The notes: a model not told the origin generated them from the letters alone. Shown: positions 1 through 5,963, counted from the first letter of the stretch. The stretch: DNA of 7,539 bases from DASTGO01 sp035719045 (GCA_035719045.1 DASTGO010000106.1:1-7539), one strand, 5' to 3'. Numbers and translations are program-made.

Positions 1-260
1 CCGGCCAGGAGGACGGCCTCGTCGGCGGTCACGGCTCCGGAGGTGTTGGGCAGCAGATCCACCCCGGCGGGCAGATGGTCGGTCAGCCGCCCGCCGGCCT
101 CGGGTGGCGCGTCGAGATCCACCCGGCGCAGCGCCACGGTCACCACCTGGGCGCCCGAGGCGGCCGTGGCCGCGCCCATCACCTCCAGCGAGCTGAACTT
201 GCCGGTCCCCATCAGCAGCCTGCTGCGGTACCGGCGCGACGAGATGAGCAACGGGTCCAC
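1..260 (-). CDS. thiG: Thiazole synthase ThiG, N-terminal part (cut by window edge)
   Basis: ThiG condenses 1-deoxy-D-xylulose 5-phosphate, dehydroglycine and the ThiS thiocarboxylate into the thiazole phosphate of thiamine (cytosolic TIM barrel). The minus-strand frame from GTG 260-258 gives 86 residues without a stop and runs off the left edge. Near the start it shows the family signature RSRLLMGTGKF, then SGAQVVTVALRRVDL, then LLPNTSGAVTADEAV, in the order and spacing of ThiG. The Schiff-base lysine lies further on and is not in the window. The start is supported by GGAGGAGAGG about 6-9 nt upstream; that site overlaps the 3' end of a TPP aptamer on the same strand. The gene is divergent from the thiES-tenI-thiC run, so the ThiG enzyme and its sulfur carrier ThiS are made from opposite transcripts. 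Identity is very secure; only the exact start is open. Confidence 0.93.
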   Translation of the reverse strand, partial: MDPLLISSRRYRSRLLMGTGKFSSLEVMGAATAASGAQVVTVALRRVDLDAPPEAGGRLTDHLPAGVDLLPNTSGAVTADEAVLLA

Positions 261-267
261 TCGACCT

Positions 268-360
268 CTCCTCCCCACGCGGGCATGACCCCGATCGGGT
301 GCGACGGGTCGCCGAGGGGATGCTCGGCCTCTCAGCCCGCGTCCGCGGGCTCCCCGGAGT
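268..360 (-). promoter_or_regulatory. TPP riboswitch (THI element) in front of thiG
   Basis: Read on the minus strand, the conserved TPP aptamer parts occur in order. GGGGAGC is at 355-349. P2 is a 6-bp stem (350-345 with 340-335), followed by CTGAGAG (335-329). P3 is a 6-bp stem (328-323 with 316-311). The pyrophosphate-sensor half then reads CACCCGATC, GGGGTCATGCCC and GCGTGGGGAGG (301-270). P1 can be closed by CTCC (359-356) with GGAG (274-271). In P4 the usual CCU/AGG pairing is CCC/GGG (299-297 with 276-274), a compensated change. The 3' strand of P1 is part of the thiG Shine-Dalgarno, so ligand binding should hide it; translational repression is inferred. No intrinsic terminator is visible between aptamer and start. 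Confidence 0.87.
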
Positions 361-369
361 ACGCCGGGC

Positions 370-375
370 AGCGTA
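370..375 (-). promoter_or_regulatory. Candidate -10 element for thiG
   Basis: The minus-strand hexamer TACGCT fits the actinobacterial TANNNT pattern. Transcription would start near 363, just before the first base of the minus-strand TPP aptamer. No convincing -35 hexamer lies 16-18 bp upstream, so the call rests on the -10 and its position. Confidence 0.35.
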
Positions 376-503
376 CGCCCTGGCTCGGGGTGCGCACCGC
401 CACGGTCGGCATCGCGGGTTCGATCACGGGTCCACCTGCCGCGGCCGACCTGCGGTATTCGGTGCGCCACGGCGGGTTTGCGGTCCTCCTGCCGGCCCTG
501 CAC

Positions 504-531
504 TCGACGACGGCCGGTCACGGGTTATGGT
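504..531 (+). promoter_or_regulatory. Candidate promoter for thiES-tenI-thiC
   Basis: TATGGT at 526-531 fits a TANNNT -10 element. TCGACG at 504-509 matches TTGACA at four of six positions with a 16-bp spacer. The predicted start, near 538, falls directly ahead of the plus-strand TPP aptamer (from about 541), as expected for a short-leader riboswitch transcript. The 128 bp between this and the thiG -10 (376-503) shows nothing else I can name. Confidence 0.45.
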
Positions 532-540
532 GGGGGCGTT

Positions 541-634
541 CTCCCACGGGAGCCCGGACGTCACCGGGCTGAGAGGGGGGCTGCGCGCCCCCGACCGTCG
601 AACCTGATCCGGGTCATACCGGCGAAGGAAGGGA
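541..634 (+). promoter_or_regulatory. TPP riboswitch (THI element) in front of thiES
   Basis: A textbook TPP aptamer. ACGGGAGC is at 546-553. P2 is a 6-bp stem (552-557 with 564-569), then CTGAGA (569-574). P3 is a GC-rich arm (GGGGG, GC-rich loop, CCCCC). The second half reads GAACCTGATCCGGGTCATAC and then CGGCGAAGG (600-628). P4 pairs CCT 603-605 with AGG 626-628. P1 can be closed by TCCC 542-545 with GGGA 631-634. The best Shine-Dalgarno for thiES (GGAAGGGA, 627-634, 9 nt from ATG 644) is built into the P4/P1 3' strands, so TPP binding should block ribosome access. Control of translation, with polar effects on the downstream genes, is inferred; no terminator hairpin with a T-run is seen. 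Confidence 0.95.
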
Positions 635-643
635 CCAGGCGAC

Positions 644-1510
644 ATGGCGAGTGTCGGGCGGCTTCACCTCATCACCGATCACCGGCTCGGACCGCGGGTG
701 CCGCAGTTCGTGGCCGAGGCGGTGGCCGCCGGTGCGGACTGCGTGCAGGTCAGGGTCGCGAGGACCAGCACAGACCGGGAGGCTCTGGCCCTCACCCGTG
801 AGGTGCTGGCCACCTGTCGCGAGTACGGGGCGACCTGCCTGGTCAACGATCGCGTGGACGTGGCCCTGGCTGCCGGCGCGGACGGTGTCCATCTCGGCGC
901 CGACGACCTGCCCGTGGCCGTGGCCCGGCGGATCCTCGGTGACCAGGCCCTGATCGGCGCGACCGCCCGGGATCCGCTGACCGCCCGCCGGGCCGAGGAC
1001 GACGGGGCCGACTACCTCGGCGTGGGACCCTTCCGGGCCACCCGGACGAAGGACGGCCTGCCACCTGCGATCGGCCTCGCCGGAGTCGGTGCCGTGGCAG
1101 CAGCCGTCGGAATCCCTGTCCTCGCCATCGGCGGCATCGTCGCCGGGGACCTGCCCGGGCTGCTGTCGGCCGGTGCCCACGGTGCCGCCGTGGTCAGCGC
1201 GCTCAGCCAGGCCGCCGACCCCGCCGCAGCCCTCGCGGAACTACTCGAGGCACTGACGGTGGCCGCGAGCCCGCCGGGGAATGCCTCGGCCGAGCAGGGG
1301 AGCGTCATCGACATCACCGTGAACGGCGTGGCCAGGTCGGTGCCCGAGTCGACCACGGTGACCTCGCTGGCCACGGCCCTGGTCGGGCCGATCCACAGCG
1401 GGATCGCCGTCGCCCTGAACGGGACGGTGCTTCCCCCGGCGTCCTGGGCGGGTCAGGCGGTGCGGGCGGGTGACCGGCTCGAGGTCATCATGGCGCTGCA
1501 GGGTGGCTGA
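644..1510 (+). CDS. thiES: Fused thiamine-phosphate synthase (ThiE) - sulfur carrier (ThiS)
   Basis: A 288-residue two-domain protein. Residues 1-205 are a ThiE-type TIM barrel: LHLITD near the start, QVR (35-37), NDRVDVALAAGADGVHLG (68-85) with Asp87/88, ATRTKD (132-137), AIGGI (161-165) and VVSAL (183-187). ThiE joins HMP-pyrophosphate and thiazole phosphate to give thiamine phosphate. A linker (about 206-220, Pro/Gly/Ala-rich) leads to a ThiS ubiquitin-fold domain (221-288): DITVNGVARSVPESTTV, then VALNGTVLPPASW, then GDRLEVIMALQGG. It ends in the free Gly-Gly that is adenylated and thiocarboxylated to feed sulfur to ThiG. ThiS must be C-terminal to work, and it is. One oddity: the lysine of the usual QLREK phosphate-binding motif is Ala39, while Arg37, Asn68, Asp69, Thr133, Thr135 and Lys136 remain. 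The ATG follows the TPP aptamer; the stop overlaps the next gene. Domain calls are secure; full ThiE activity is likely but not certain. Confidence 0.92.
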   Translation: MASVGRLHLITDHRLGPRVPQFVAEAVAAGADCVQVRVARTSTDREALALTREVLATCREYGATCLVNDRVDVALAAGADGVHLGADDLPVAVARRILGDQALIGATARDPLTARRAEDDGADYLGVGPFRATRTKDGLPPAIGLAGVGAVAAAVGIPVLAIGGIVAGDLPGLLSAGAHGAAVVSALSQAADPAAALAELLEALTVAASPPGNASAEQGSVIDITVNGVARSVPESTTVTSLATALVGPIHSGIAVALNGTVLPPASWAGQAVRAGDRLEVIMALQGG

Positions 1511-2141
1511 GCACCCGCCCGCTCCCGGGCCTCCCGCCGGCCTTGCGTCCTTCCCGGTGCCGTTGATCCTCCTGACCGACCGGCTCCAGGCCGGCCGGCC
1601 TCTGCCCGAGGCGGTCGGCGCGGCCGCTGCGGGCGGGCTGCGACTGGTCGTGGTCCGCGAGAAGGACCTGCCGTGGGAACAGCGGCTGGGCTTGGCCGAC
1701 GAACTGCGGGATCTCCTGGCTCCGTTCGGCGGGCGGGTGCTGCTGGCCGGTCCGGCACCCGGGCCGCACGGCCGCCATCTCGCTGCCGCCGACCCCTGGC
1801 CCGAGCACCGGCACGGACTGCTCGGCAGGAGCTGCCACAGCGGGCAGGAACTCGCGGCGGCCGCAGCCGCGGGTGCGGACTACGCCACCCTGTCGCCGAT
1901 CTTCCTCACCGGGTCCAAGCCCGGGTACGGGCCCGCCCTCGGTCCGCAGGCGCTGGCCGGCGCGGGTCCGCTGCCGGTGTACGCCCTCGGCGGGATCACC
2001 ACACCGGTCCATGCCCGGGACTGTGCCCGGGCCGGTGCCGCAGGGGTGGCCGTGATGGGCGCCCTGATGCGAGCGGCGGACCCCGCAGCGCTCACCACCG
2101 AACTCATCGCGGCGGTCACCGACGTGCGTGGGGCGTCTTGA
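1503..2141 (+). CDS. tenI: TenI-like thiazole tautomerase / ThiE paralogue
   Basis: A 212-residue protein of the ThiE/TenI TIM-barrel family. It shows LILLTDR (21-27), VVVREKDLP (49-57), GRSCHS (108-113), GADYATLSPIFLTGSKPG (124-141), YALGGIT (160-166) and VAVMGAL (182-188). It lacks the ThiE NDRVDVA and VHLG segments, which are replaced by a Gly/Pro/His-rich stretch (82-105). It has GRS-x-HS and AVMG, which resemble Bacillus TenI, the enzyme that aromatises the ThiG thiazole product; His112 sits where the TenI histidine is expected. I therefore infer a tautomerase or regulatory paralogue rather than a second synthase; automated annotation would probably call it thiamine phosphate synthase. 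GTG 1503 overlaps the thiES stop by 8 nt, implying translational coupling. GTG 1470 (AGGCGG 9 nt upstream) and GTG 1557 are alternatives; the conserved fold begins only after residue 18. Confidence 0.8.
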   Translation: MAEHPPAPGPPAGLASFPVPLILLTDRLQAGRPLPEAVGAAAAGGLRLVVVREKDLPWEQRLGLADELRDLLAPFGGRVLLAGPAPGPHGRHLAAADPWPEHRHGLLGRSCHSGQELAAAAAAGADYATLSPIFLTGSKPGYGPALGPQALAGAGPLPVYALGGITTPVHARDCARAGAAGVAVMGALMRAADPAALTTELIAAVTDVRGAS

Positions 2142-2201
2142 CGTACGGCCGTGGACGGCCCGGGCCTGCCGTGCCCCTTGCGGCGCACGGGGAACAGGGA
2201 C

Positions 2202-3908
2202 ATGAAGGACACGAACAGATCCGGAAGGGGCGAGTGGCGCATGCGTCGACGCATTCAGGTTCCCGGCACGCGGGCCGACGTGAGGGTGCCGTTCACCGAG
2301 GTCGTCCTGGGCGGCGGGGCACCGCCGGTGAGGTTGTACGACACCAGCGGGCCGAACGGCTCGCCGGAGGACAGCCCGGCCACACGGGTCGACCCGGCTC
2401 CGGGTACCGGCCTTCCACGCCTGCGCGCCCGGTGGATCGCGCAGCGCGGGGACGTCGTCCCGGTGGGACCTGCACAGGCTGAGGGCAACCGGGTGCTGCG
2501 GGCCGCGCCGGGGCGGCGGATCACCCAGCTCGAGGCCGCCCGCCGCGGGGAGATCACCCCCGAGATGGAGTTCGTCGCGGTACGCGAAGGGCTTCCGGCC
2601 GAGCTCGTGCGCACCGAGCTCGCCGCAGGTCGGGCCGTCCTGCCGTGCAACATCAACCACCCCGAGACCGAGCCGATGGTGATCGGATCGCGGTTCCTGG
2701 TGAAGGTCAACGCCAACATCGGAACGTCCGCCGTGAGCTCCTCGATCACGGAGGAACTCGACAAGCTGGCCTGGGCGGTCCACTGGGGGGCGGACACGGT
2801 CATGGACCTGTCCACCGGGAGCCACATCCGGGCCACGCGGGAGGCGTTGCTGCGCAACAGTCCCGTGCCGGTCGGCACCGTCCCGCTGTACGAGGCACTG
2901 GAGAAGGTCGGTGGCGATCCGGCCGAGCTGAGCTGGGCGGTCTTCCGGGACACGGTGGTCGAGCAGGCCGAGCAGGGCGTCGACTACATGACCGTGCACG
3001 CCGGGGTACTCCTGCAGCACATCCCGCTGACGGTGGGCCGCACCACGGGCATCGTCTCCCGGGGCGGGTCGCTGATGGCCGCCTGGTGCCTGGCGCACCA
3101 CAAGGAGAACTTCCTCTACACCAGGTTCGAGGAGTTGTGCGAGATCCTGGCCGCCTATGACGTGGCCTTCTCGCTCGGGGACGGCCTTCGTCCCGGGTCG
3201 ATCGCCGACGCCAACGACGCCGCCCAGTTCGCCGAACTGCGCACCCTCGGAGAACTCGTCGTGATCGCCCGTGATCACGGTGTCCAGGCCATGGTCGAGG
3301 GACCCGGCCATGTCCCGCTGCACAAGATCAAGGAGAACGTGGACCTGGAGCAGCAGTGGTGCGACGGCGCGCCGTTCTACACCCTCGGCCCGATCACCAC
3401 GGATATCGCGCCCGGGTACGACCACATCACCTCGGCGATCGGTGCGGCGATGATCGCCATGCACGGGGCGGCCATGCTCTGCTACGTGACACCGAAGGAG
3501 CATCTCGGCCTTCCCGACCGCGAGGACGTGAAGGCGGGCCTGATCGCCTACAAGATCGCCGCCCATGCCGCGGACCTCGCCCGTGAGCATCCGTCCGCGC
3601 AGCAGCGCGATGACGCCTTGTCGACCGCCCGGTTCCAGTTCCGTTGGGAGGACCAGTTCAACCTGTCCCTCGACCCGGAGACGGCCCGTGCCTATCACGA
3701 CGCCACCCTGTCGGCGCCCGGAGGGAAGACGGCGCACTTCTGCTCCATGTGCGGTCCCAAGTTCTGCGCCATGAAGATCACACAGGAAGGCGTCAGCCCC
3801 GAACTGATCGAACTCGCCGCCGCCGGGATGGCCGACCGTTCGAAACTGTTCCAGGAGAACGGCTCCACGATCTACCTGCCCGCACCCACCGAGGATCCCG
3901 GCAGGTGA
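2202..3908 (+). CDS. thiC: Phosphomethylpyrimidine synthase ThiC
   Basis: ThiC is a non-classical radical-SAM enzyme that rearranges aminoimidazole ribotide into HMP phosphate, the pyrimidine half of thiamine. From ATG 2202 it has 568 residues. Visible signatures are VPGTRADVRVPF (about 20-31), RLYDTSGP (44-51), RRGEITPEMEFVAVREG (114-130), NANIGTSAV (170-178), MDLSTG (201-206), DYMTVHAG (261-268), SLGDGLRPGSIADANDAAQF (324-343), MVEGPGHVPLHKIKEN (364-379, metal-site His), GYDHITSAIGAAM (405-417) and the C-terminal [4Fe-4S] motif CSMCGPKFC (514-522, CxxCx4C). The segment between RLYDTSGP and RRGEITPEM is shorter than in streptomycete ThiC as I recall it. The nearest good starts are ATG 2202 (GGGGAA 7 nt upstream) and ATG 2241 (GGAAGGGG 10 nt upstream), with the conserved region starting right after 2241; GTG 2151 is also in frame. 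It is last in the thiamine run, 60 bp after tenI. Confidence 0.95.
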   Translation: MKDTNRSGRGEWRMRRRIQVPGTRADVRVPFTEVVLGGGAPPVRLYDTSGPNGSPEDSPATRVDPAPGTGLPRLRARWIAQRGDVVPVGPAQAEGNRVLRAAPGRRITQLEAARRGEITPEMEFVAVREGLPAELVRTELAAGRAVLPCNINHPETEPMVIGSRFLVKVNANIGTSAVSSSITEELDKLAWAVHWGADTVMDLSTGSHIRATREALLRNSPVPVGTVPLYEALEKVGGDPAELSWAVFRDTVVEQAEQGVDYMTVHAGVLLQHIPLTVGRTTGIVSRGGSLMAAWCLAHHKENFLYTRFEELCEILAAYDVAFSLGDGLRPGSIADANDAAQFAELRTLGELVVIARDHGVQAMVEGPGHVPLHKIKENVDLEQQWCDGAPFYTLGPITTDIAPGYDHITSAIGAAMIAMHGAAMLCYVTPKEHLGLPDREDVKAGLIAYKIAAHAADLAREHPSAQQRDDALSTARFQFRWEDQFNLSLDPETARAYHDATLSAPGGKTAHFCSMCGPKFCAMKITQEGVSPELIELAAAGMADRSKLFQENGSTIYLPAPTEDPGR

Positions 3909-3920
3909 CCGGCCGGGATC
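3894..3920. terminator. Hairpin over the thiC / lipoprotein stop codons
   Basis: A perfect 9-bp inverted repeat, GATCCCGGC (3894-3902) and GCCGGGATC (3912-3920), with a 9-nt loop. The thiC stop (3906-3908) lies in the loop, and the stop of the converging gene (3921-3919) overlaps the outer end of the stem. There is no T-run on either strand, as is common for actinobacterial hairpins. A shared bidirectional terminator or 3'-end stabiliser is the inferred role. Confidence 0.55.
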
Positions 3921-5199
3921 AGGGCAGATACTGCTCGGCTATCCGGGTCACCCGGCCCTTGTCGACGGTGACCCAGAAGAGGGCGTCGCCCAGGTGCTGG
4001 TAGGCACCGAGCTGTTGCAGGGTCTTCGCGACATCATGGGTGGGGTCGTGGCTCTGGTCCGCGGCCAGCACGTTCACCGTGATCGTGGCGTTGCTGGTGA
4101 CCGGCAACTGCCGCACGTCGGTGCTGGCGTTGCGCAGCCAGTAGTCGTTCGGCGGCGGCACCTCGGAGGAGTGGTCCTCCGCGGCCGCCTTCGCCGCCTG
4201 CGGCCCGGTGAAGAACTGGACGACGTCGACACCCACCTGCCGTGCGCCGGCCCTGACCGACCTGATCCGCGCCGGGTACCTGCCGTCGGCCAGGTCACCG
4301 GGCTGCAGTGTGACCGGGACGCTGAACACGTCGATCACGGACCCGTCCTTGGCCGATCGGTCGTAGCCGACCACCGAACCGCTGCCCGTTCCGTCGGCGG
4401 GGGCCGGGAGCGTGACGCCGAAGGGGCTGAAGCGGCCCATCGACGCCTTCGCCGGGGCGTGCGCCAGGACCCGGCCCTTGGAGTCACGGACCTCCACCTC
4501 GAACTGGCCCTCGAAGACGTTCGCCAGGCCCTGCACCCGCACCGGACCGGTCAGCGACTGACCCGCGGCCGGGCTGTCGATGAAGACCGGCGGCAGCAGC
4601 GACTCGTATCCGGCCCGGGTCGCCGGCCGGTCCAGCGTGATCCCCTCGCCGCCGAGTACGGTCAACGGTTTGCCGTCGATCCGGAACGTCACCCGCTGCA
4701 CGCTCGGGAACTGGGTGAGGGTGTAGACGATCTCACCGACCCGGGCGGTCATCGACAGGGTTCCCCCGCCCGTGGTGTATGCCGGGGTCAGGTCCACATC
4801 GGCCGTGCCGCCGGTGATGGTCACCCGATGCAGGGTGGTCCCGGCCGGGATCGCCGTGCCGAGCCCGGCCGCCCGCTCCGCCGCCGTCGGCCCGGACAGC
4901 AATGCGTTCATCGCCGCCGCCGCCACTGCGGAGGACGGGGTGGACACCTGCCGGTACGCCGGAGCCAGCGTCCCGCCGGTGCGCAGGAAGTACAGCCGCA
5001 GGCCGACGACGGTGGACGCCGCTGACGACCCTGCCGGCGACGTCACCGACCCGCCTGCGCTCGGCGACGACGCGCCGGGCGAGGTGGCAGGGCCCGAACC
5101 GGACGCCGGCGAGGTTCCCGGACCTCCCGCCCCACCGCCGCAGGCAGTCGCCACCAGTGCGACCACGATGAGACCCCACGTGCTCCGCAGCCTGATCAT
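3919..5199 (-). CDS. GerMN / Gmad2 domain lipoprotein
   Basis: A 426-residue predicted lipoprotein. Residues 1-20 form a short signal (Arg3, Arg5, hydrophobic 9-17) ending in the lipobox-like ATAC, with Cys20 as the lipidation site. A Gly/Ser/Pro/Ala-rich tether (21-62) follows. Residues 66-182 look like a GerMN domain: LRLYFLRTGGTLAP, then MNALLSGPTAAERAAGLGT, ADVDLTP and VTFRIDGKPL. Residues 203-265 look like the Gmad2 immunoglobulin-like domain: PPVFIDSPAAGQSLTGPVRV, FEVEVRDSKGRVL. A C-terminal block (about 300-426) has FDVVQFF-like VDVVQFFTG, PPPNDYWLRN and a final TRIAEQYLP; I remember similar ends in actinobacterial lipoproteins but know no name. The precise role is unknown; GerMN proteins are linked to envelope functions (spore germination in Bacillus, LpqB with MtrAB in actinobacteria), but this is not LpqB by architecture. 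Start ATG 5199 has GGGGG nearby; GTG 5202 is equally possible. Confidence 0.85.
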   Translation of the reverse strand: MIRLRSTWGLIVVALVATACGGGAGGPGTSPASGSGPATSPGASSPSAGGSVTSPAGSSAASTVVGLRLYFLRTGGTLAPAYRQVSTPSSAVAAAAMNALLSGPTAAERAAGLGTAIPAGTTLHRVTITGGTADVDLTPAYTTGGGTLSMTARVGEIVYTLTQFPSVQRVTFRIDGKPLTVLGGEGITLDRPATRAGYESLLPPVFIDSPAAGQSLTGPVRVQGLANVFEGQFEVEVRDSKGRVLAHAPAKASMGRFSPFGVTLPAPADGTGSGSVVGYDRSAKDGSVIDVFSVPVTLQPGDLADGRYPARIRSVRAGARQVGVDVVQFFTGPQAAKAAAEDHSSEVPPPNDYWLRNASTDVRQLPVTSNATITVNVLAADQSHDPTHDVAKTLQQLGAYQHLGDALFWVTVDKGRVTRIAEQYLP

Positions 5200-5208
5200 C
5201 ACAACCCC

Positions 5209-5258
5209 CACTCGGTTCCGGCCCCCGCCACCCGTCCACGCGACACTCATGGTTCCGG
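5209..5258 (-). repeat. Two direct copies of CCGGAACC-(AT)-GAGTG upstream of the lipoprotein gene
   Basis: On the minus strand CCGGAACCATGAGTG (5258-5244) recurs as CCGGAACCGAGTG (5221-5209), the nearer copy only about 10 bp before the start codon. The core GGAACC resembles -35 boxes of some ECF sigma factors, but no matching -10 is found at 16-17 bp, so an operator pair is equally plausible. The rest of the 248-bp divergent space (5200-5447) shows no gene and no clear sigma-70 promoter. Confidence 0.3.
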
Positions 5259-5447
5259 TTGTCACGCAGACGGTTTCGCCGTCCGCCGTCGACTTCGTCG
5301 TTTGCTGTCGGCCCCGAGTCGCTCCGCCCGAGCCGTGACCCGGCCCCGCCCGATCCCCGCCTGCGATCATCCAGCTTCGCACCGGCCGGACGTCCCCCCC
5401 ACGCCCTGGATCGATGTCGCGGGGTGTGCGGGCCGACCCGGGCGGGC

Positions 5448-5963
5448 ATGGATGACGGTATGGCGAGCCCACGGCCGTCCCGGCCCGGCGCCCAGGAGTG
5501 GGTCCCGGCCGCAGCGCCGGTGCCGGACCTGGCCGAGGCCGCCAGGCACTTCCGGTACCAGCAGAAGGGCCGGCGCCGGATCCACCGCACCCCGGACCTG
5601 GCGCATCTGATCGCCTGCCGCCCCTGGCTGGAGGCCGAACTGGATGCCGTCGGCCCGCAGGTCGTGGTGGCCCTCGGCGCCTTGGCGACCCGGTCGCTGC
5701 TCGGCCCGGACGTCCGGGTGACCCGGGACCGGGGGCGCGTGTTCGGCCCCGGCGCCGCAGGCAGGCCCGGGCGGGGAACCCACCTCGTGGTGCCGACCGT
5801 GCACCCGTCGTCGGTGCTGCGCGGACCGCCCGAGGCCCGCGGCGAGGCGTTCGCCGGTCTCGTCCGCGATCTGGGGGTCGCCCGCGACGCCCTGGGATCT
5901 CCGCCTGAGGGGACTTCACCTGAGGGATCTTCACCTGAGGGGACTTCGCCCGGGGGCTCCTGA
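5448..5963 (+). CDS. UdgX-like uracil-DNA glycosylase relative with internal deletion
   Basis: The 171-residue product matches the second half of UdgX-type family-4-like uracil-DNA glycosylases: ARHFRYQQKGRRRIHRTP (32-49), ACRPWLEAEL (56-65), VVVALGALATRSLLG (72-86), VTRDRGRV (91-98), VVPTVHPSSVLRG (114-126) and AFAGLVRDL (134-142). His46 in RRIH corresponds to the histidine by which UdgX traps uracil-DNA covalently. The beginning, GAQEWVP...VPDLAEAA (14-31), resembles the true UdgX N-terminus. What normally lies between, about 70-80 residues with the CxxC iron-sulfur ligands, the GEQPGD motif and PFVGPAG, is missing, although the frame is intact. Catalysis and cluster binding are therefore unlikely; it may be a decaying gene. 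The C-terminus is a pentapeptide repeat (150-171). ATG 5448 (after GGGCGG) and ATG 5460 are possible starts. Confidence 0.7.
   Translation: MDDGMASPRPSRPGAQEWVPAAAPVPDLAEAARHFRYQQKGRRRIHRTPDLAHLIACRPWLEAELDAVGPQVVVALGALATRSLLGPDVRVTRDRGRVFGPGAAGRPGRGTHLVVPTVHPSSVLRGPPEARGEAFAGLVRDLGVARDALGSPPEGTSPEGSSPEGTSPGGS
5896..5955 (+). repeat. 15-bp tandem repeat, four units, in the UdgX-like 3' end
   Basis: Four head-to-tail 15-bp units (5896-5910, 5911-5925, 5926-5940, 5941-5955) with consensus GGaCTTCaCCTGAGG. Odd and even units alternate between GATCT and GGACT beginnings. Translated, each unit gives a five-residue SPEG-type repeat, so the reading frame is kept whatever the copy number. It sits immediately before the stop codon. 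Confidence 0.85.

Noticed and set aside
75..572. Plus-strand frames over the thiG and riboswitch region
   Set aside because: They lie antisense to thiG and inside structured RNA elements, with no start signal or protein-like composition.
1488..3737. 749-codon open frame on the minus strand opposite tenI and thiC
   Set aside because: It is the antisense shadow of genes with clear family motifs; the translation is Arg/Gly/Pro-rich with no recognisable domain, typical of GC-rich antisense frames.
5269..5283. GACGG-TTTCG-CCGTC stem in the divergent space
   Set aside because: Only 5 bp, which is expected by chance at this GC content; no supporting context.
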